Notes: generated from the sequence alone by a model not told the origin. Numbered from the stretch's first letter, positions 35,801 through 48,633 are shown. The stretch: 64,000 nucleotides of DNA from Sipunculus nudus (GCA_026874595.1 CM049309.1:2704076-2768075), one strand, 5' to 3'. Numbers and translations are program-made.

Positions 35801-38800
35801 TATTAAATCACATGCAGTACTGTTACAAGTATATATACACGTTAGAAACTGTAAACGTAAACATTTATGTATTTAGAATAAACCACACTGAACTGCATCT
35901 ATATTTCAAGTGATACGGGTGCACCGTGTTTCTTGAATGTCGACACCAATTGTAAAAACGCAAAGAAACCTTTATGTCACTTCACTTATGAAACAATATA
36001 TTTTTCAAACACCCGAAACTCATTTGTTATTTGAACATCAAAATAAACCCTCTGTTGTTGCTGTAAACGACTTGACTCGTGACTACATTTAAAATTCCGA
36101 ACAATCAATTTGCGAATTGGAATCTGAATAAGGAGTGTGACACTTTAAGGACTGTGATATATTTAAAAGGACTGAAAAGAAACTTAAAATATTGAATGAA
36201 ATGACAATTTCAGTAGCCATGTGTGAACTTATCACTATTTAAATTTTTACTGTTTTTAAATATTCCATCTTCAAAGATCAAGGACACCCTTTATTTTGAA
36301 ACAAACTTGTCTGTCCAAGAATCAAGTGGGTGATGATTCTTGTAATATATATTTTGATTAACAATTACCCACACAAAATGGAGTATACGTAGGTCTGAAT
36401 ATGATACGCTGCAAATGTTCTATAACACTTCATCTTACAGACTTAGACACTGCTTGACATAGCAAATTTACTGGGTTTCGCCACCATGGTCAAGAAATTT
36501 TCAGACCAACGAGACTGGGGCATCATATTGCGATATGAAGATTGAAAATCGCGTCTGATGACGAAACCAGTAAAGCCTTCTCTGAGGAATGCAGCTTATA
36601 ACAACTGCGTATGAAGTATATCTGTATTCTGTATATGACTGTCACCTCATCGTACATATCGTCTGTCATGGCAGGCTTCGGGGCCTGTGTCCACCGGGCT
36701 CCCTTTGAGAAGTATTCATTAAGGAGGTTTTTGTACGGCCGTGTTTCATACATTCGACTCCTCCAGGACATTGTAGACTCGACGATTTCATCCCCAAAGA
36801 CGACAAGTGAATCACGCGGGCAGGAACTGATGAACCCTACAATATATAACATGTAACACTTAGTAAACATTGCCGGATTAAAGTAACCGGAGACCATAGG
36901 CACATTTGTGTATGACAACAAAGGCATGATTGGAAATTCGCCTTTTTTCATGGAACTATAAATTTACATTACGGCAAGAAAACATATCGATATTTCTAAG
37001 TTACATGAATGTACAGTAAAGTACAATTAAGGTATATGTTGCTACGGGACAGCTATGACAAGATCTTTAAGAAACTTGTTGGAAGTTTGTCCAGATTAAA
37101 GACCTCGGGTGTATACTTGGTATCATTCTATCACATAACCCCTTGCCTCTATTGTTCATACATTGTCTGTACACGAGTGTCCGTCCGTACAAGATTTGAT
37201 AGCTTTATCAGATGGCCGCTATAACAGGTAGGGTTCTGTGTACGAGATAACGCACTTGTTGACCTTTCACCAGGGTCAGTTGGACAGTTAGACATCGTAA
37301 GTCCAAGCTAAAGATCTCCGTGAGCTAGCCTATGGTCATAGAGGGACTACATTTGGAGGGCTAACCACACTGCTTTCTATAGCAAGATTTTCTGGGTTTC
37401 GCCACCAGGGTCATGAATTTTTCAGACCAATGAGACTGAGGTATTGCTTTGCGTATTGTAGATTGAAAATTACGTCTGGTGAAACTCAGCGAAGCCTGCT
37501 GCAGTGTGGTTAGTAGGAAGGAGGAATGGCGTATAAGGAATGTACAAATGAGGAATGTTGTGTATAACAACTGCGTCTTAGTGAGTCTATACAGGACTGT
37601 TACCTCATCGTACATATCCTATGTCATGGCAGGTTTTTGGGCCTGCATTTGTCCATCGGGCTCCCTTTGAGAAGAATTCATTTTTTGTACGGTCTATATC
37701 TACATCTGGCACAATGTACGATAAAATATAAAAGCTGCATATGAAAGAGTCACAAAGGTGTATAACCAACTTGAAATCGCGAAACCTGTGTGCAGCAAAA
37801 TAATTACCGTGAAAAACAGTGGCAGCTGCATGTATGGCAGCCTTGACAAAACAAAATATACTGTGTAATTTATTATAAAAGTAAATCTGTGTGTGACAAC
37901 AAAAGCATGATTGGAAATTCGATTTTTTTTCCTTGAAACTACACATTTACATTAGGGCAAAACAAAATACACGATTTTCCTAAGTTACATGTATGCAAAA
38001 TAGTAGAATTAAGGTATAATATGGACAAGTGACGGGACAAGATCTTTCATACATCGTAACATCAAGCAAAAGATCTACGCTATAGCTCGCACATGGCCAT
38101 AGAGGTAGTACATTTGGAGGTCGAGGACAGCAATACCGAATAAATGAAAAATAACCTAAATTGTCTTGTCACTAAACTGCTCAAAAGGGTAAATGTATAT
38201 ACTGACGAATAACTCTCCGATCTTTGATGTTCACAATTAATTACCTACGGCGTGAATTGTTCTGTAGTTTATCGATTAAGGAAAAAGTTTTACGTTTTAA
38301 GTGGCTGGAAAACGTGCTCAGACTGGTAGACTAAAGTGATAGCTTATACTGTATTTTAACTAATGGTGAGTCATACCATAATTTAGATCACGGCATTCAA
38401 TAGCTCATCATGCATCACCCTGTTTAAAGACAGCAGGGTCGAACTGAGGTGAAAAGATATGCCTTATATGAACCAAAGTTCAAATCTAACCCGAGGAGCG
38501 GTGAGATTTTTCACAGTCGACCTAAACCCAGAGGTGAGCGCTCTGCATTCTTAATGGGAAGGCCGTGCCCAACAGTCGCGTTTCACTCACAAAAAAAAAC
38601 GCCCTTTGGGGTTCGTCGGTTTTATTATAACCCAGCAATGGGGCCTGGTTGACGCCAAAATTAACGCGTGTAACCTCCTATCCCGTTGTCTGAAACCGGA
38701 ATGGAATTCTGCATATGTGCATAAAATATGGAAGCGGATACCTCCACCAACAATTTAGCATAATTCGCTCGTCACGTGTCTTGTGACCTCTGAATTCATT

Positions 38801-40200
38801 AAATATTAATGTAATTTGGTGAAAATGTAATTCAGGTGAGAAACTGTATTGGTAAATATTCATAATGAGTTTCATCAAAATCCATAAGATTTTTGGTAAG
38901 TTACCATGGTGTTACCAAAGTGTGTTACCTCTGACCACATTAAATATTCGTGGATTTTGCTGGAAATCAAACTTAGGCGAGATATTATACTGACTAATAT
39001 TTAGGTTGAGTTTTATCAAAATCCATCATATTCCTCGTAAGTTATCGCGGTGACACCACATGATAGCCAAGTGACCTTTAAACTTATAAAGTATGCACGG
39101 ATTTTGCCCATTATCTATTAGTAAGTAGTAATGGCGAGTTTCGTGAAAATCAATCAAAGCTCCGGCAAGTTATCGCGGCGACACTAAAAGTTAACGGACG
39201 GACGGACGGAAGGGCGGACGATTGGTCTACCATAATCTGATAATACGCCCCGTCGGCTTATATAATATACATAATTTTTTTCTATGTGCCTGCATAGACT
39301 GAATGACATACCTCCCTCCTCAAAGTCGGGTGTAGTAAAATTTCCTAGAGATGCGTAATCCACGGGTTCTGGTCGTCTGACCTTCACCCCCTCGAGCTCC
39401 AGAACACGTTGAAATTCGTCTGCCTCCTTGATGGCGGCCTGGACCACCGTGGGGTCGTAGGGCTTCCCGGCATTTTCAGCTACCCAATCCCAGTAACCAG
39501 GTCTGACCGCTGCCTAGTAGAATAATATCACCATGTCATTATATCGGGGTTACATATGGTTGATTAACAATAAAAATCTTATCTAAAATATTTAAAGTAT
39601 TTTTATTTTCCATAGAAATCTAATGATTGATTTTGAGCTCGAGCAGCTGGAACATTTGTTTCAAGAAAAAAAAATAATGGAATTCGATATTTACTTTTGT
39701 TACGATGTGCTTTTACCTGTTTGGCAACGAATTTTTGTTATCATCAAGTTGTCCCCCTGATTGTATGAAACTTTTTTTTCGAAATTCTGCAGTTAAAAGG
39801 TAGACAAAATCAACTGCCCGCTCGGAATTTCTGAAAAAAAGCCGAAAACATACCCTTTATTTGCTTCACGAACATCTTTGCGGACCTAATAATAATCAGT
39901 TATAATTTTACAAACTAAATATATAATTATTCGGATGATGATAATGATTATATATATATATGTACTTACTTTGACCTCTGTAGTTAGGTTGGGAACACGT
40001 GAGCCTTCAGCTCGACCAACAATGACTTCCTCCAGCGGATCCCACTCGTTATAGGAGCACACAGGGCAGGGTTCGTCGGAGGCGGGGGGCGGTGACGGGG
40101 GTGGGGGGATATCACTGCTCAGTGCCCGTGCCCCCGGGGTCGTGGCTTGGCCAGTCAGCCGACGGGCGAGTATTTGGGCAGCTCTCCGGGCGACTTGCAT
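32844..40200 (-). CDS. GATM: Glycine amidinotransferase, mitochondrial (AGAT)
   Basis: AGAT moves the amidino group from arginine to glycine, giving guanidinoacetate and ornithine, the first step of creatine synthesis. Exons on the minus strand: 39970-40200, 39312-39513, 36646-36836, 35418-35555, 34950-35070, 33623-33730, 32844-33067. All are GT-AG with matching phases; 404 aa against 423 in human. The start gives an arginine-rich, acid-free N-terminus ([17 protein letters not shown]), a typical mitochondrial presequence. [17 protein letters not shown] is the family signature. The catalytic triad is present: Asp237 in CFDAAD, His286 in LHMDATF, Cys389 in [10 protein letters not shown], spaced as in the human enzyme (254/303/407, within one residue). 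No stops or frameshifts, so it should be active. Exon 3 has a decayed duplicate upstream. Confidence 0.95.
33196..33345. mobile_element. 150-bp TACAGTG-type MITE with 8-bp target duplication
   Basis: Ends TACAGTGATACCTCGAAATT and (reverse complement) TACAGTTAAACCTCAAATTA form about 26-bp inverted repeats. Flanks are GTTGTATT at 33188-33195 and 33346-33353, a perfect 8-bp target site duplication. Located in the last GATM intron. An 8-bp duplication fits hAT or P-type transposases. Confidence 0.88.
36472..38060. repeat. Segmental duplication spanning GATM exon 3
   Basis: About 36472-37080 (containing exon 3) matches about 37388-38060 in order. Both begin TGGGTTTCGCCACCA, share the exon and its flanks, the segment CATGATTGGAAATTCG (36926 and 37906) and the GACAAGATCTTT end. 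The second copy is the more diverged one. Confidence 0.85.
37604..37703 (-). pseudogene. Decayed duplicate of GATM exon 3
   Basis: Keeps FFSKGARWT and the end TGTACGATGAG|GTAACAG, so a donor survives, but inserted bases shift the frame between ARWT and the PAMTDD-equivalent, giving a stop (ACATAG). The 5' two thirds of the exon are lost or unrecognisable. It lies in intron 2, upstream of the intact exon 3 (36646-36836) in transcription order. Confidence 0.85.
38770..39245 (+). repeat. Dispersed repeat E: three 125-bp units plus (GGAC)n tail
   Basis: Three imperfect units each with a GTTATCGCGGTGACACCA-like motif and a GAGTTT(C/T)ATCAAAATCCAT motif, ending in GGACGGACGGACGGA (39195-39210). 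Similar GGAC-tailed repeats are common in molluscan genomes, from general knowledge. Confidence 0.65.
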
Positions 40201-42593
40201 GCTGTGTTCTCCTGGACCCGACTCTGACTTGACCGCTCCGGTGGTCAGTATATTAACAGTGACCCCTTAATCTATAATATCACGATGTACAAAGGTGAGG
40301 CTATGTTCGCACTGCCGCAATAAATCATACACAGCAAGGGTATATCGTTGTCATGCCGAATATATAGGGGTTTTCGCCTTCTCAGTATTGTGGGTAATAT
40401 ATAGGCCCTAAAATATGTTGGTAATATGTGATTTATTTAATTTTTATACATTATATTTAACTCTTTTAATCGCCTAACTCCCGCTCATCTGAATCAGCCC
40501 GCTCTTTCCAAAAGGCAGGCGTATCTTTAAGTGCAACTATTGTGATGAATTTATTGTAGTGATCGAGTTTTAAGGAGTTTAATTTATTAAGGAGATGGTT
40601 CCTTTCATATATTTATCAGGAATATGCAAAAGGAAACGTTCCACGTGTAACTATGACATATAAAATTCATATTTACATTTTGGCCAATATTTGTATATAT
40701 ATTTTAATATTATCATCTTAATACTGCGATATCTTGATACATTTGTTGTGACGCATATTGTATTATAATATCATATTTCTCAGAAATTACTCACTGTGTT
40801 ACTCACGCAGTTATTAAGCAGACACATTAAACAGACATCTCGGGGTGGGGGGGGGGGGGTAGAGTACCCGAGTACAGGCATCCCCTCCCATAGACTAGAA
40901 ACATTTTGAAAATTTAGGCTATAATAGCGCAGTCTGGAGTTGTTTCAAATGCTTCATGTTGAAATTCAGAACTGTTTTTTTTTCGGTTTATACAGAATTG
41001 TGTGATAGAATGGGGGGGGGGGGAGCTGCGCCATCCTACCTACGACCCTGGGGGGTGGGGGGTGGGGGTGGGGGTGTCTTTTCAAACTATTATATAACTC
41101 TTGGCTGATAGGAGTCTGACTGTTTGATAATTTAATTGATGACAGAACAATATAAGACGTTTATAAACAAAAGGAGTCATTCCTTTTAATTGAGTACCGT
41201 TCAGTTTATAATAAAACAGCTTTTTAGAAAATTATTTTTTGGTGAAATGTATATTAACATATATAGATATAAAAGTCTCATTTTCATTAATAAATCTTTG
41301 GGGTATCTTTAACATCTTGTTAAAACAATTCTGATACAATTTTTTTATATTAATATAAAACGACAACAGGAAGGGCTTTGAATGATATCTCTTTTGTTAC
41401 ATCAAAATTCCTGTTCGAGTAACATGATGACAGACTTTGTTCTCACACAAGCTGCATGCAGACCAAGTGTATGATAGGCCACAAAACCACCTCGCCTAAA
41501 CTCTGCATCCTTGCATAAAGAGGATGGTAAAAATAAGTATATATTCAGAACCTGGAGCTGTATTATTCATATGACTCGAGGATATATGCAAAGTCCCCCC
41601 CCCCCCCCCCCGCGCCATCCAGGTATAGCTTTAACATTCAATGCAGCAGAGTTCATGAACGGCTGATGACCTTACACCATATTCATATGACCCCGTGACC
41701 TTATAGTGATTACATAGTACTTTCTATTGTAGTCTTCAAAGTTTTTAATGCAGATACCTGATTCTAGGGAATCCCGTCATACACGGAGTACTGAGTATTG
41801 AATACATGAATATTTGTAAGACGGCCGCGGGAGGTGGCATGGTCAACCCCATTCCTGCAGTCATGTTTACTGGCTATAGTATCACACCCCATGGAATTGC
41901 AGATTTACACAAATATACATGTATATACCACTCCCTTTGTATGAAGCTCAGCAAAGGATGAGGTGACTTGTAAATCAATAGAAAAAGCTAGTTTATTCCC
42001 TAACCTCTCATCACAAAACCTACCTTTAATAGTCACCGGCATATGTGTATCCGTATGCCTTGGCCTTGTGTGTATGCCCTGGCTTACACACAAAGCCAGC
42101 AGTGACGTTGACCTATGAATGACCACATGTGGCCCTGTGGCCCTGATAAATATGCACGCGGGGCAGGGACTGTTCGGAGTCCATATTGTTTAACATGCAG
42201 TATCTTTCCGTGCCATCCCAAGGGCCTAACCATTCCGTCGCATTCCCCCACCCATGTCAATTTGGCATGTTTATATTATATAAAAAATATTCCATTATAC
42301 CCCTTAATAAAATATTTTTCTTTATTTTAATCATCATAAATTGACTTTGATGCTATTTAAAGGACCTGTGTTGCAACTATATATATTTCAAATCTTAACT
42401 TTATTTATGCGTATTATAAAAAGAAAAGCACACATAAATCATGTAATAAATAAAGAATATCATGCATGATTCCAAACTACATTCCCTTTTAGGAATTTGA
42501 ACTTATAAGACTTATTGAACTTTATTGATTAAAATACAATTAGAAACATGATTCAAAACTTTCTGTAATGATACAAATTATATATATATATAT

Positions 42594-42628
<35 letters not shown>
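40201..42628. other. Upstream flank of GATM; G/C homopolymer cluster
   Basis: No gene recognised. It contains G13 (40847-40859), G12 (41012-41023), a run of GGGG-T repeats (41050-41075) able to form a G-quadruplex, C17 (41595-41611) and a TA microsatellite (about 42579-42628). The GATM promoter should lie near 40200-40300; no TATA box is obvious. Confidence 0.6.
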
Positions 42629-42629
<1 letters not shown>

Positions 42630-43815
42630 GTTACGGAACATAATATAAACAGATCACGTATGCATGATGAACACAAATTCTGTAACGGAGATTTAAAAAA
42701 AATCAGATTCTGTAACACTAGGCAGCGTGAAATGTCTAGGGGAATGAATAAAGAAGTCAATAGTTTATTGTTAACAAATAACTATAATTTATTCTTAAAA
42801 CAACCCTAACAATACTTATAAGATCCGTCCAGCTAGCGAGCCCTCTCGCTAGCCACCAGCGACAGCCACGCGGGGTGTTTCCCGCGTGACCGGCCCAACC
42901 CCGGCAGCCCAGCAGTCTGGATTTCCTAACGTGTTTGAAAGGTCGCGACCTGGTTGAGTTCCTCCCGATTGAGACCCCTCAGACCACAGGACAATCTGTT
43001 AGACTTATATAATTATTAGCTACACCACGATAGTGATTAGAAGCACCAAGATATATAGTGATTAGTGATTCATGTACTGCGGAGTGGCACGGACATAAAC
43101 TTTGTTTGGACAGTTTTATCTCGATATTTTGACACACTGATGGACTAACCCGCTCGGATTATTAATTCGGATCGTGTCAATACAATACACTAAATCAATA
43201 CAATTAAACAGTAAAACAGCGGTATAGCCACAAGTCAATACAATCACATAGAAAAATAACGTGCACAGTACCTGGATACAAACACCGTCACCACGATAAG
43301 TTCCCTAAATGTAAACTCTCGGAGAATGACAGTCCAGTGGAAAGTTCTTGCAACAACCCGGAAAGTAAACTGAAGTCAAGTCCAAATGCATAAAATCCAG
43401 GAGAAATTCTTTAAAATATATAATTGCCGCATGCGTCGGATAAGGTCCTAGAATCTGACACACGCTTCTGCGTCCGCTGGAATCTTCTCTGCTCTCTCCT
43501 GGTTCTAAAAAAACATAGCCCCCTCATATAACTTCACACCTCAAGCTGAGAACTTTCCACTTCTCGAACAGTCTATAAGATCTTGCACAACACAGTCTAC
43601 ACGCGTTTCAGGAATTCTCCAGAAAAACAGCGCTGTGTATCTCCACATACCAGGCTCGTCACGTGACCCACGACCAGGCGTGAAAACCCAAGGCTAAACA
43701 TGACAACGAGAATTCAACCAGTACGGATTTAACATAGAATGTAATACGCGGCCAGACACGAGTGCCACAACAGAAGATACGCCCGTGTCACATAATAAAA
43801 AGAGCACCTGTAACA
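42629..43815 (-). repeat. 3' LTR of the Gypsy element, with 368 extra bases
   Basis: Co-linear with the 5' LTR but carrying 42816-43183, absent from the other copy and bounded by direct CAATAC repeats (42810-42815, 43178-43183). Either a small insertion here or a deletion between 6-bp repeats in the other LTR. The outer end is TA-rich and its first base is changed (AG for TG). Confidence 0.9.
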
Positions 43816-43816
43816 C

Positions 43817-44534
43817 TAGCCATGGCAACATGACACTAAGGCCTTCGGAAATAAACTGATACAGTGATAGGGCCTGGAGTCATGATGGCAGTCACAACAG
43901 AACGCCTATTCTAAGGGTCGGATCAAAATATTTCCTGTCTGGTTTTATTTGGCATCACAGGCTTATATAGTCGTATTATATGTGCTTAATATCGAAGAAA
44001 AAATGTTGTTACACAAAAATAATTACATTTATTACCTCCTTTCATCACTGCTGCACCGATTCACATGAAGCGGTACTTCTCATTCAAAACTAAATGTGTC
44101 ATGGCGCGGTCGTGTATGTAAACTTGGAAGTCGGAAGCCGGAAGCCGGAAACCAACGAAAGCAATTTAAAGCATATACAAAATGCTAACGATTCAATACC
44201 GTTTTGTTTTTCCCCTGATAGAATAAGATCTTTTTTTATCATTCTGTGAAGAATAATAGTTATCCATTGTTTAATCTGAACGTTATGGAAGATTTCGTGC
44301 TCGGAAGCCATCTCGGAAGTCAGTCAGAAGTGCTTGGATGTTATCCAATGTGTATAACTCGGAAGTCACAGAGGCGCACTGTTTAACTTGTGCCCAAATG
44401 CAGTTTCATTATAATTATAGTTGCATGCATATATTAAAACTGCTAATGCATGATTCTGCTTTTAATGAGTGTATAATACAATACATGATACATAATCGGA
44501 AAACTATAAGTTCTTAATTTTTTTTATTTGTAAA

Positions 44535-44583
<49 letters not shown>

Positions 44584-47061
44584 TATATTTGTATTTTCAC
44601 GTAACATATTTCACTCCATCTCAAGATTATGATTGATTTTCTGTTCCGCATCTATTCTCCTACATGTTTTTGAACAATGTATTCAAACTTTAGGTTGTTG
44701 GGCTTTAATATTTATATTTCTATAAAATTACGGTATAAACTGGAAAGTCAAAATATTCAAAAGTTAGTAACATGTTAATGTCAATGATGAAATGCGCGTC
44801 TATACATTTATAACTGGCAAATGTCACTCCTAGTATTTAAATGTAGTACTCGTTGTAAAATAATTTATATGATTAAGTCTTATGACAATCTTTGCATTTT
44901 TTCCCGACATTTGTGATCTGTGAGCGCACAGGCTCGGACAGCAGAACAGTGCGCGAGTCTGAGTATCAGCCGAGGAGCCGGTCGATCCCAACCCGAGCTC
45001 AGCAGTCTGTGGAGAGACCGTGCATGACTCACACGGTAATGCCGGGGGGGGGGGGGGGGGGGTTGGGATTCGTCGGTGTTATTATCGAGAAAAGTGTGAT
45101 AACGGAAATACTTCCTCTCTCATTATACTAGTATATATTTGGATGCTCTCTCAGTGGAGTAAATCACCAATTTATGAATTGGAAAGTAATAAATATTATA
45201 ATGAAATTGCTAGGGAATAAAAAAAGTAAACTGGAAAAGAAATGAAAATTAATTAGGAAAAAATGGGAAAAGAACTCGTTAAATGAGAGATATTACGTCT
45301 GAACGGGCTTGCGCCCTCTATGAATGCACCACTGAATAATAAATATGGTATAATAAACCCTAATACGGCATTAAAAATACAGTTATAATTTACGATGTCA
45401 TTCAAAATAAAAAATAGTAATATATTTTCCATACGTTAAACAAATATGAAAATTCAATATTTCCCAGTAGGTCATCGCTGGAACAAACATACATGTATCA
45501 TTTACAAAACGAAATGTCTTTCAATATGTTAGAGTTCAACGATATTTAAAAAAAAAAATGTTAAATTTATATCTTAGAAAAGGGATACAACAGTCCAGAT
45601 AATATTTAACATACTAATACATGTGTTATTATAAAATCTGATCGATTTTTGAATTTAAGCAAATATTCTTTTTAAAACTAAAATAAATTCATTTTCAAGT
45701 TTTTCACTCTTTCTTTCAAACTTTATCAATCTCGAAATTTATATTATAATAATTTCACTCCTGATGTTTCAACATCACATTTTAACTTCAAATATATGGA
45801 TATTTATTAATATTAAAGTATGTTTGCAACTGATTCACTCTCAAACGTTATAATATGTGCATGATAAGGGCATCTAACCAGAATGTGCTCCCTTCAACTT
45901 CATATTACTGTACGATTACAAGGATCTCGATAAGAAATTATAATTTTGTTTACATAATATATATATAAATCAATGTGTGCAACCGGACCATGATATGTAA
46001 GATATAATTTGGCATATAAAGTATTACATAATAGATAAGAGTCTAAGAGATTCATAATCCTGATGAAATTATTTAGTCAATGGAAGAGGAAAAGGTTTTT
46101 CAATTTATACATTAAAAATAAAAAATTTTGTTCGAAACAACTTGTAAAAACATTAACTGGACGTTTTTTGGTTCTGTCAAATTTTCTGTTTAAGTCTCTA
46201 TGATATTATCAGGGTGATTTGTATAGGGGCACATGTATAAAATATTATCAAAACCTTTATTTTTTTCCATGTTTCCACCAACATAAAATGCGGTAACAGC
46301 GTAAAATATTGATGAGTTAAAATAATCTTGTTTTACAAACGAAATAAAATAACAATATAATATATTATAAAAAACAGCATCATGAATGTTACAAACAGAT
46401 TGAGTTTATGAAAAATATATGATACTGAAGAAACTGAAAATGCTTGACACGTTTGCTGACGATATGATGACCAGTGCATTTGCCATTACTAGCTTCCGAG
46501 TTTTACACATTTGGACCATAACCTGGCATTTCCGAGCAAAAAATAGTCTATAACTTCGGATGGATAACTTTGATTATTTTACATAATGATAGAAAAGACC
46601 TTATTCTATCAATAAAAAAGGTACTTTCTATTGATGTAGTAGCATTTTAATTATGCTTCGATCATTGCTTTAAAAAAAGTCCTTGCTTCCGACTTCGGTC
46701 TTCCGAGTTTTACACATAGCCGTTTGGAAATCCCCTACCGGAAGTTATGGTTCTCCCGCTGACAGACGTGGAGACGAGTTTTTAGAGTAAAACCAGCCTC
46801 GGAATTAAAAACTGCTGCACGAATACACGTAAGTCAACCGTGGATGAAATAATTATTATTTTCCCCAACAGAATAACGTCACATTTTGTCTTAACTCAGG
46901 AAAATGACAGTTCGAGAAGAAGATGAAAATGAAAAGGTAGTGTCAGAAATGGCGTGCACATCTGCACATACTAGAATTGATGCGAACCCAATAGCTTGTA
47001 CTGTCACCCTATCGTCTTCAGTTCACCTAAAATCGACGTTTGGGGTGACAAGCTGTCGCTA
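43817..47061. mobile_element. 3.2-kb Mutator-like (MULE) non-autonomous element, nested
   Basis: Flanked by perfect 9-bp direct repeats CTGTAACAC (43808-43816 and 47062-47070). The first eight bases of each belong to the LTR start, proving insertion into the Gypsy element. Ends read TAGCCATGGC and, inverted, TAGCGACAGC. Long imperfect inverted repeats lie inside (about 44115-44400 against 46440-46740; for example TGATAGAATAAG, TAAAATGCTA and TTATCCAT in both arms). It contains a TA microsatellite and a G19 tract (45044-45062) but no transposase. A 9-bp duplication is typical of Mutator-type transposition. Confidence 0.82.
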
Positions 47062-47069
47062 CTGTAACA

Positions 47070-47080
47070 CTCCCCCTCCT
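47070..47080 (-). other. Polypurine tract
   Basis: AGGAGGGGGAG on the minus strand, directly before TGTTACAG, the first bases of the 3' LTR, where the element is now interrupted. Confidence 0.85.
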
Positions 47081-47262
47081 GTAAGAAAAACGAAAGTTTT
47101 CACGGAAAACTTTCTTTTTGCGATCACAATCACTAAATTCTTACAACATCTAAAAAATCATCTTATTTACAATATTACATAAACATCCTGTTTACAAGAT
47201 TTCATAAACATTTCGATAAGAAATCAGCAAGTACTTTGTCTTTCCCTTTAATGTGTATGATA

Positions 47263-47812
47263 TCAAGATTGCAATCCTGTAAGAACAAACTCCATCTCAG
47301 CAATCTTTGATTGCAAAGTCTTCAACTTGTTCATGAACGTGAGGGGACTGTGATCACTGAAGACAATGATAGGCCTGACTGATGAAGTAACATAAACTTC
47401 AAAATGTTGCAACACTAAAATCAAAGCCAAGCATTCTTTTTCAATAGTGGAGTAGTTTTTCTGGTTTGCATTAAACTTTCTTGAGAAATAACAAATTGAA
47501 TGATCTATGCCATCATTGCCTTCTTGTAACAGCACCAGCAGCAGTATCACTAGCATCTACAGCTAACTTGAAAGGTACAGAAAAGTCTGGAGCTGCTAAA
47601 ACTGGTGAACTTTGCAGAATTGCTTTAAAATTCTGAAATGCATTTTCACACTGAATATTCCATTCAAACTTTTGTTTCTTCTTTAACAAATTAGTCAAAG
47701 GTTCAGCTACAGCAGCAAAATTTGGACAAAACTTCCTGTAGTACCCAACCATATCAAGAAAACGCATTATTTGCTTTTTTGTTTTCTGGTCTAGGAAATG
47801 CAGAAACAGCAC
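47263..47812 (-). pseudogene. Gypsy RT thumb/RNase H
   Basis: 47812-47513 carries FLDMVGYYRKFCPNFA and KLAVDASDTAAGAV. After a frameshift, 47556-47263 carries ICYFSRKFNANQKNYSTIEK and FEVYV..FSDHSPL, the RNase H fold. The open frame ends before the 3' LTR. Confidence 0.88.
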
Positions 47813-47823
47813 TTATCTTGGCA

Positions 47824-48633
47824 TCAACAGGTTTTACCTGACCCTGCCCTACAATTTGACCCAAAAACTTGTGCATGACAAAACTCAGATTTCACTAAGC
47901 TGACATTCAGACGTGCTTCACTGAGTCTTTCGAAGAGGTCGCGAAGAATTTGCAGATGTTTCTCACAGGTGTCGCTGTACACGATGAGGTCATCAATATA
48001 TGCGTCGCAGCCCTGAATGTCCTTGACAAACATATGGATGATGCGCTGGAACGTGGCTGGCGAGTTCTTCCTGCCAAACGGCATAACTTTATACTGGTAC
48101 AGTCCTTGCGGCGTCACAAATGCGGACACTTCTTTCGCTCGTTCTGTCAGCGGAACTTGCCAGAATCCTTTTAGCAAGTCAAACTTGGAGACAAATCTGG
48201 AGCTACCGACTCTATCAATACAATCATCGATCCTCGGAATCGGGAACGTGTCAGTCTTGGTGACAGAGTTCAGTTTTCGATAATCTGTGCACATACGGTA
48301 ACTTCCATCAGGTTTTGGCACAAGAATATATGGTGAACTCCAGTTACTGTTACTAGGTTCAATAAAATCATTGTCCAGCAAATATTGAATCTCATACTGT
48401 AGATACTTTTGCTTTTCTAGATTCAGTCTATATGGATGTTGCTTGACTGCGCTTGCCTCCCCAGCATCGACGTCATGGTACAACATGTTAGTTCGCATTG
48501 GAATGTCACTAAACAAATGATCATAATTCCGCAGCAGGTTATTGAGGTCTTGTTGTTCTTGTGCGGTAAGGTGTGAAAGCCTGGCATCAAGGTTTATAGG
48601 AACGTCTGAGTTTTTTATGGTACTGTACCACAC
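47824..48633 (-). pseudogene. Gypsy reverse transcriptase
   Basis: 269-codon open stretch. Motifs in order: KQHPYRLN, EYLLDNDF-like region, SSPYILVPKPDGSYRMCTDY, LDLLKGFWQVPL-like block (KFDLLKGFWQVPL), SAFVTP, and the catalytic box AYIDDLIVYS. One oddity is GRKNSPATFQ where the family has a small hydrophobic pair before PATFQ. The frame is lost after SEFCHAQV. Confidence 0.92.

Larger units (their letters stand above)
36837..39311. other. GATM intron 2
   Basis: Holds the decayed exon copy and, at 38770-39240, a dispersed repeat listed separately. 38440-38650 is a slightly GC-richer stretch without recognisable coding. Confidence 0.6.

Noticed and set aside
36523-36951. 142-codon minus frame as a separate gene
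   Set aside because: It is GATM exon 3 read through into both introns.
46904-47182. 92-codon frame starting MTVREEDENEK
   Set aside because: Crosses the end of the MULE-like insert, its target duplication and the Gypsy polypurine tract, so it cannot be a native gene; capture of an exon by the MULE was considered but not supported.
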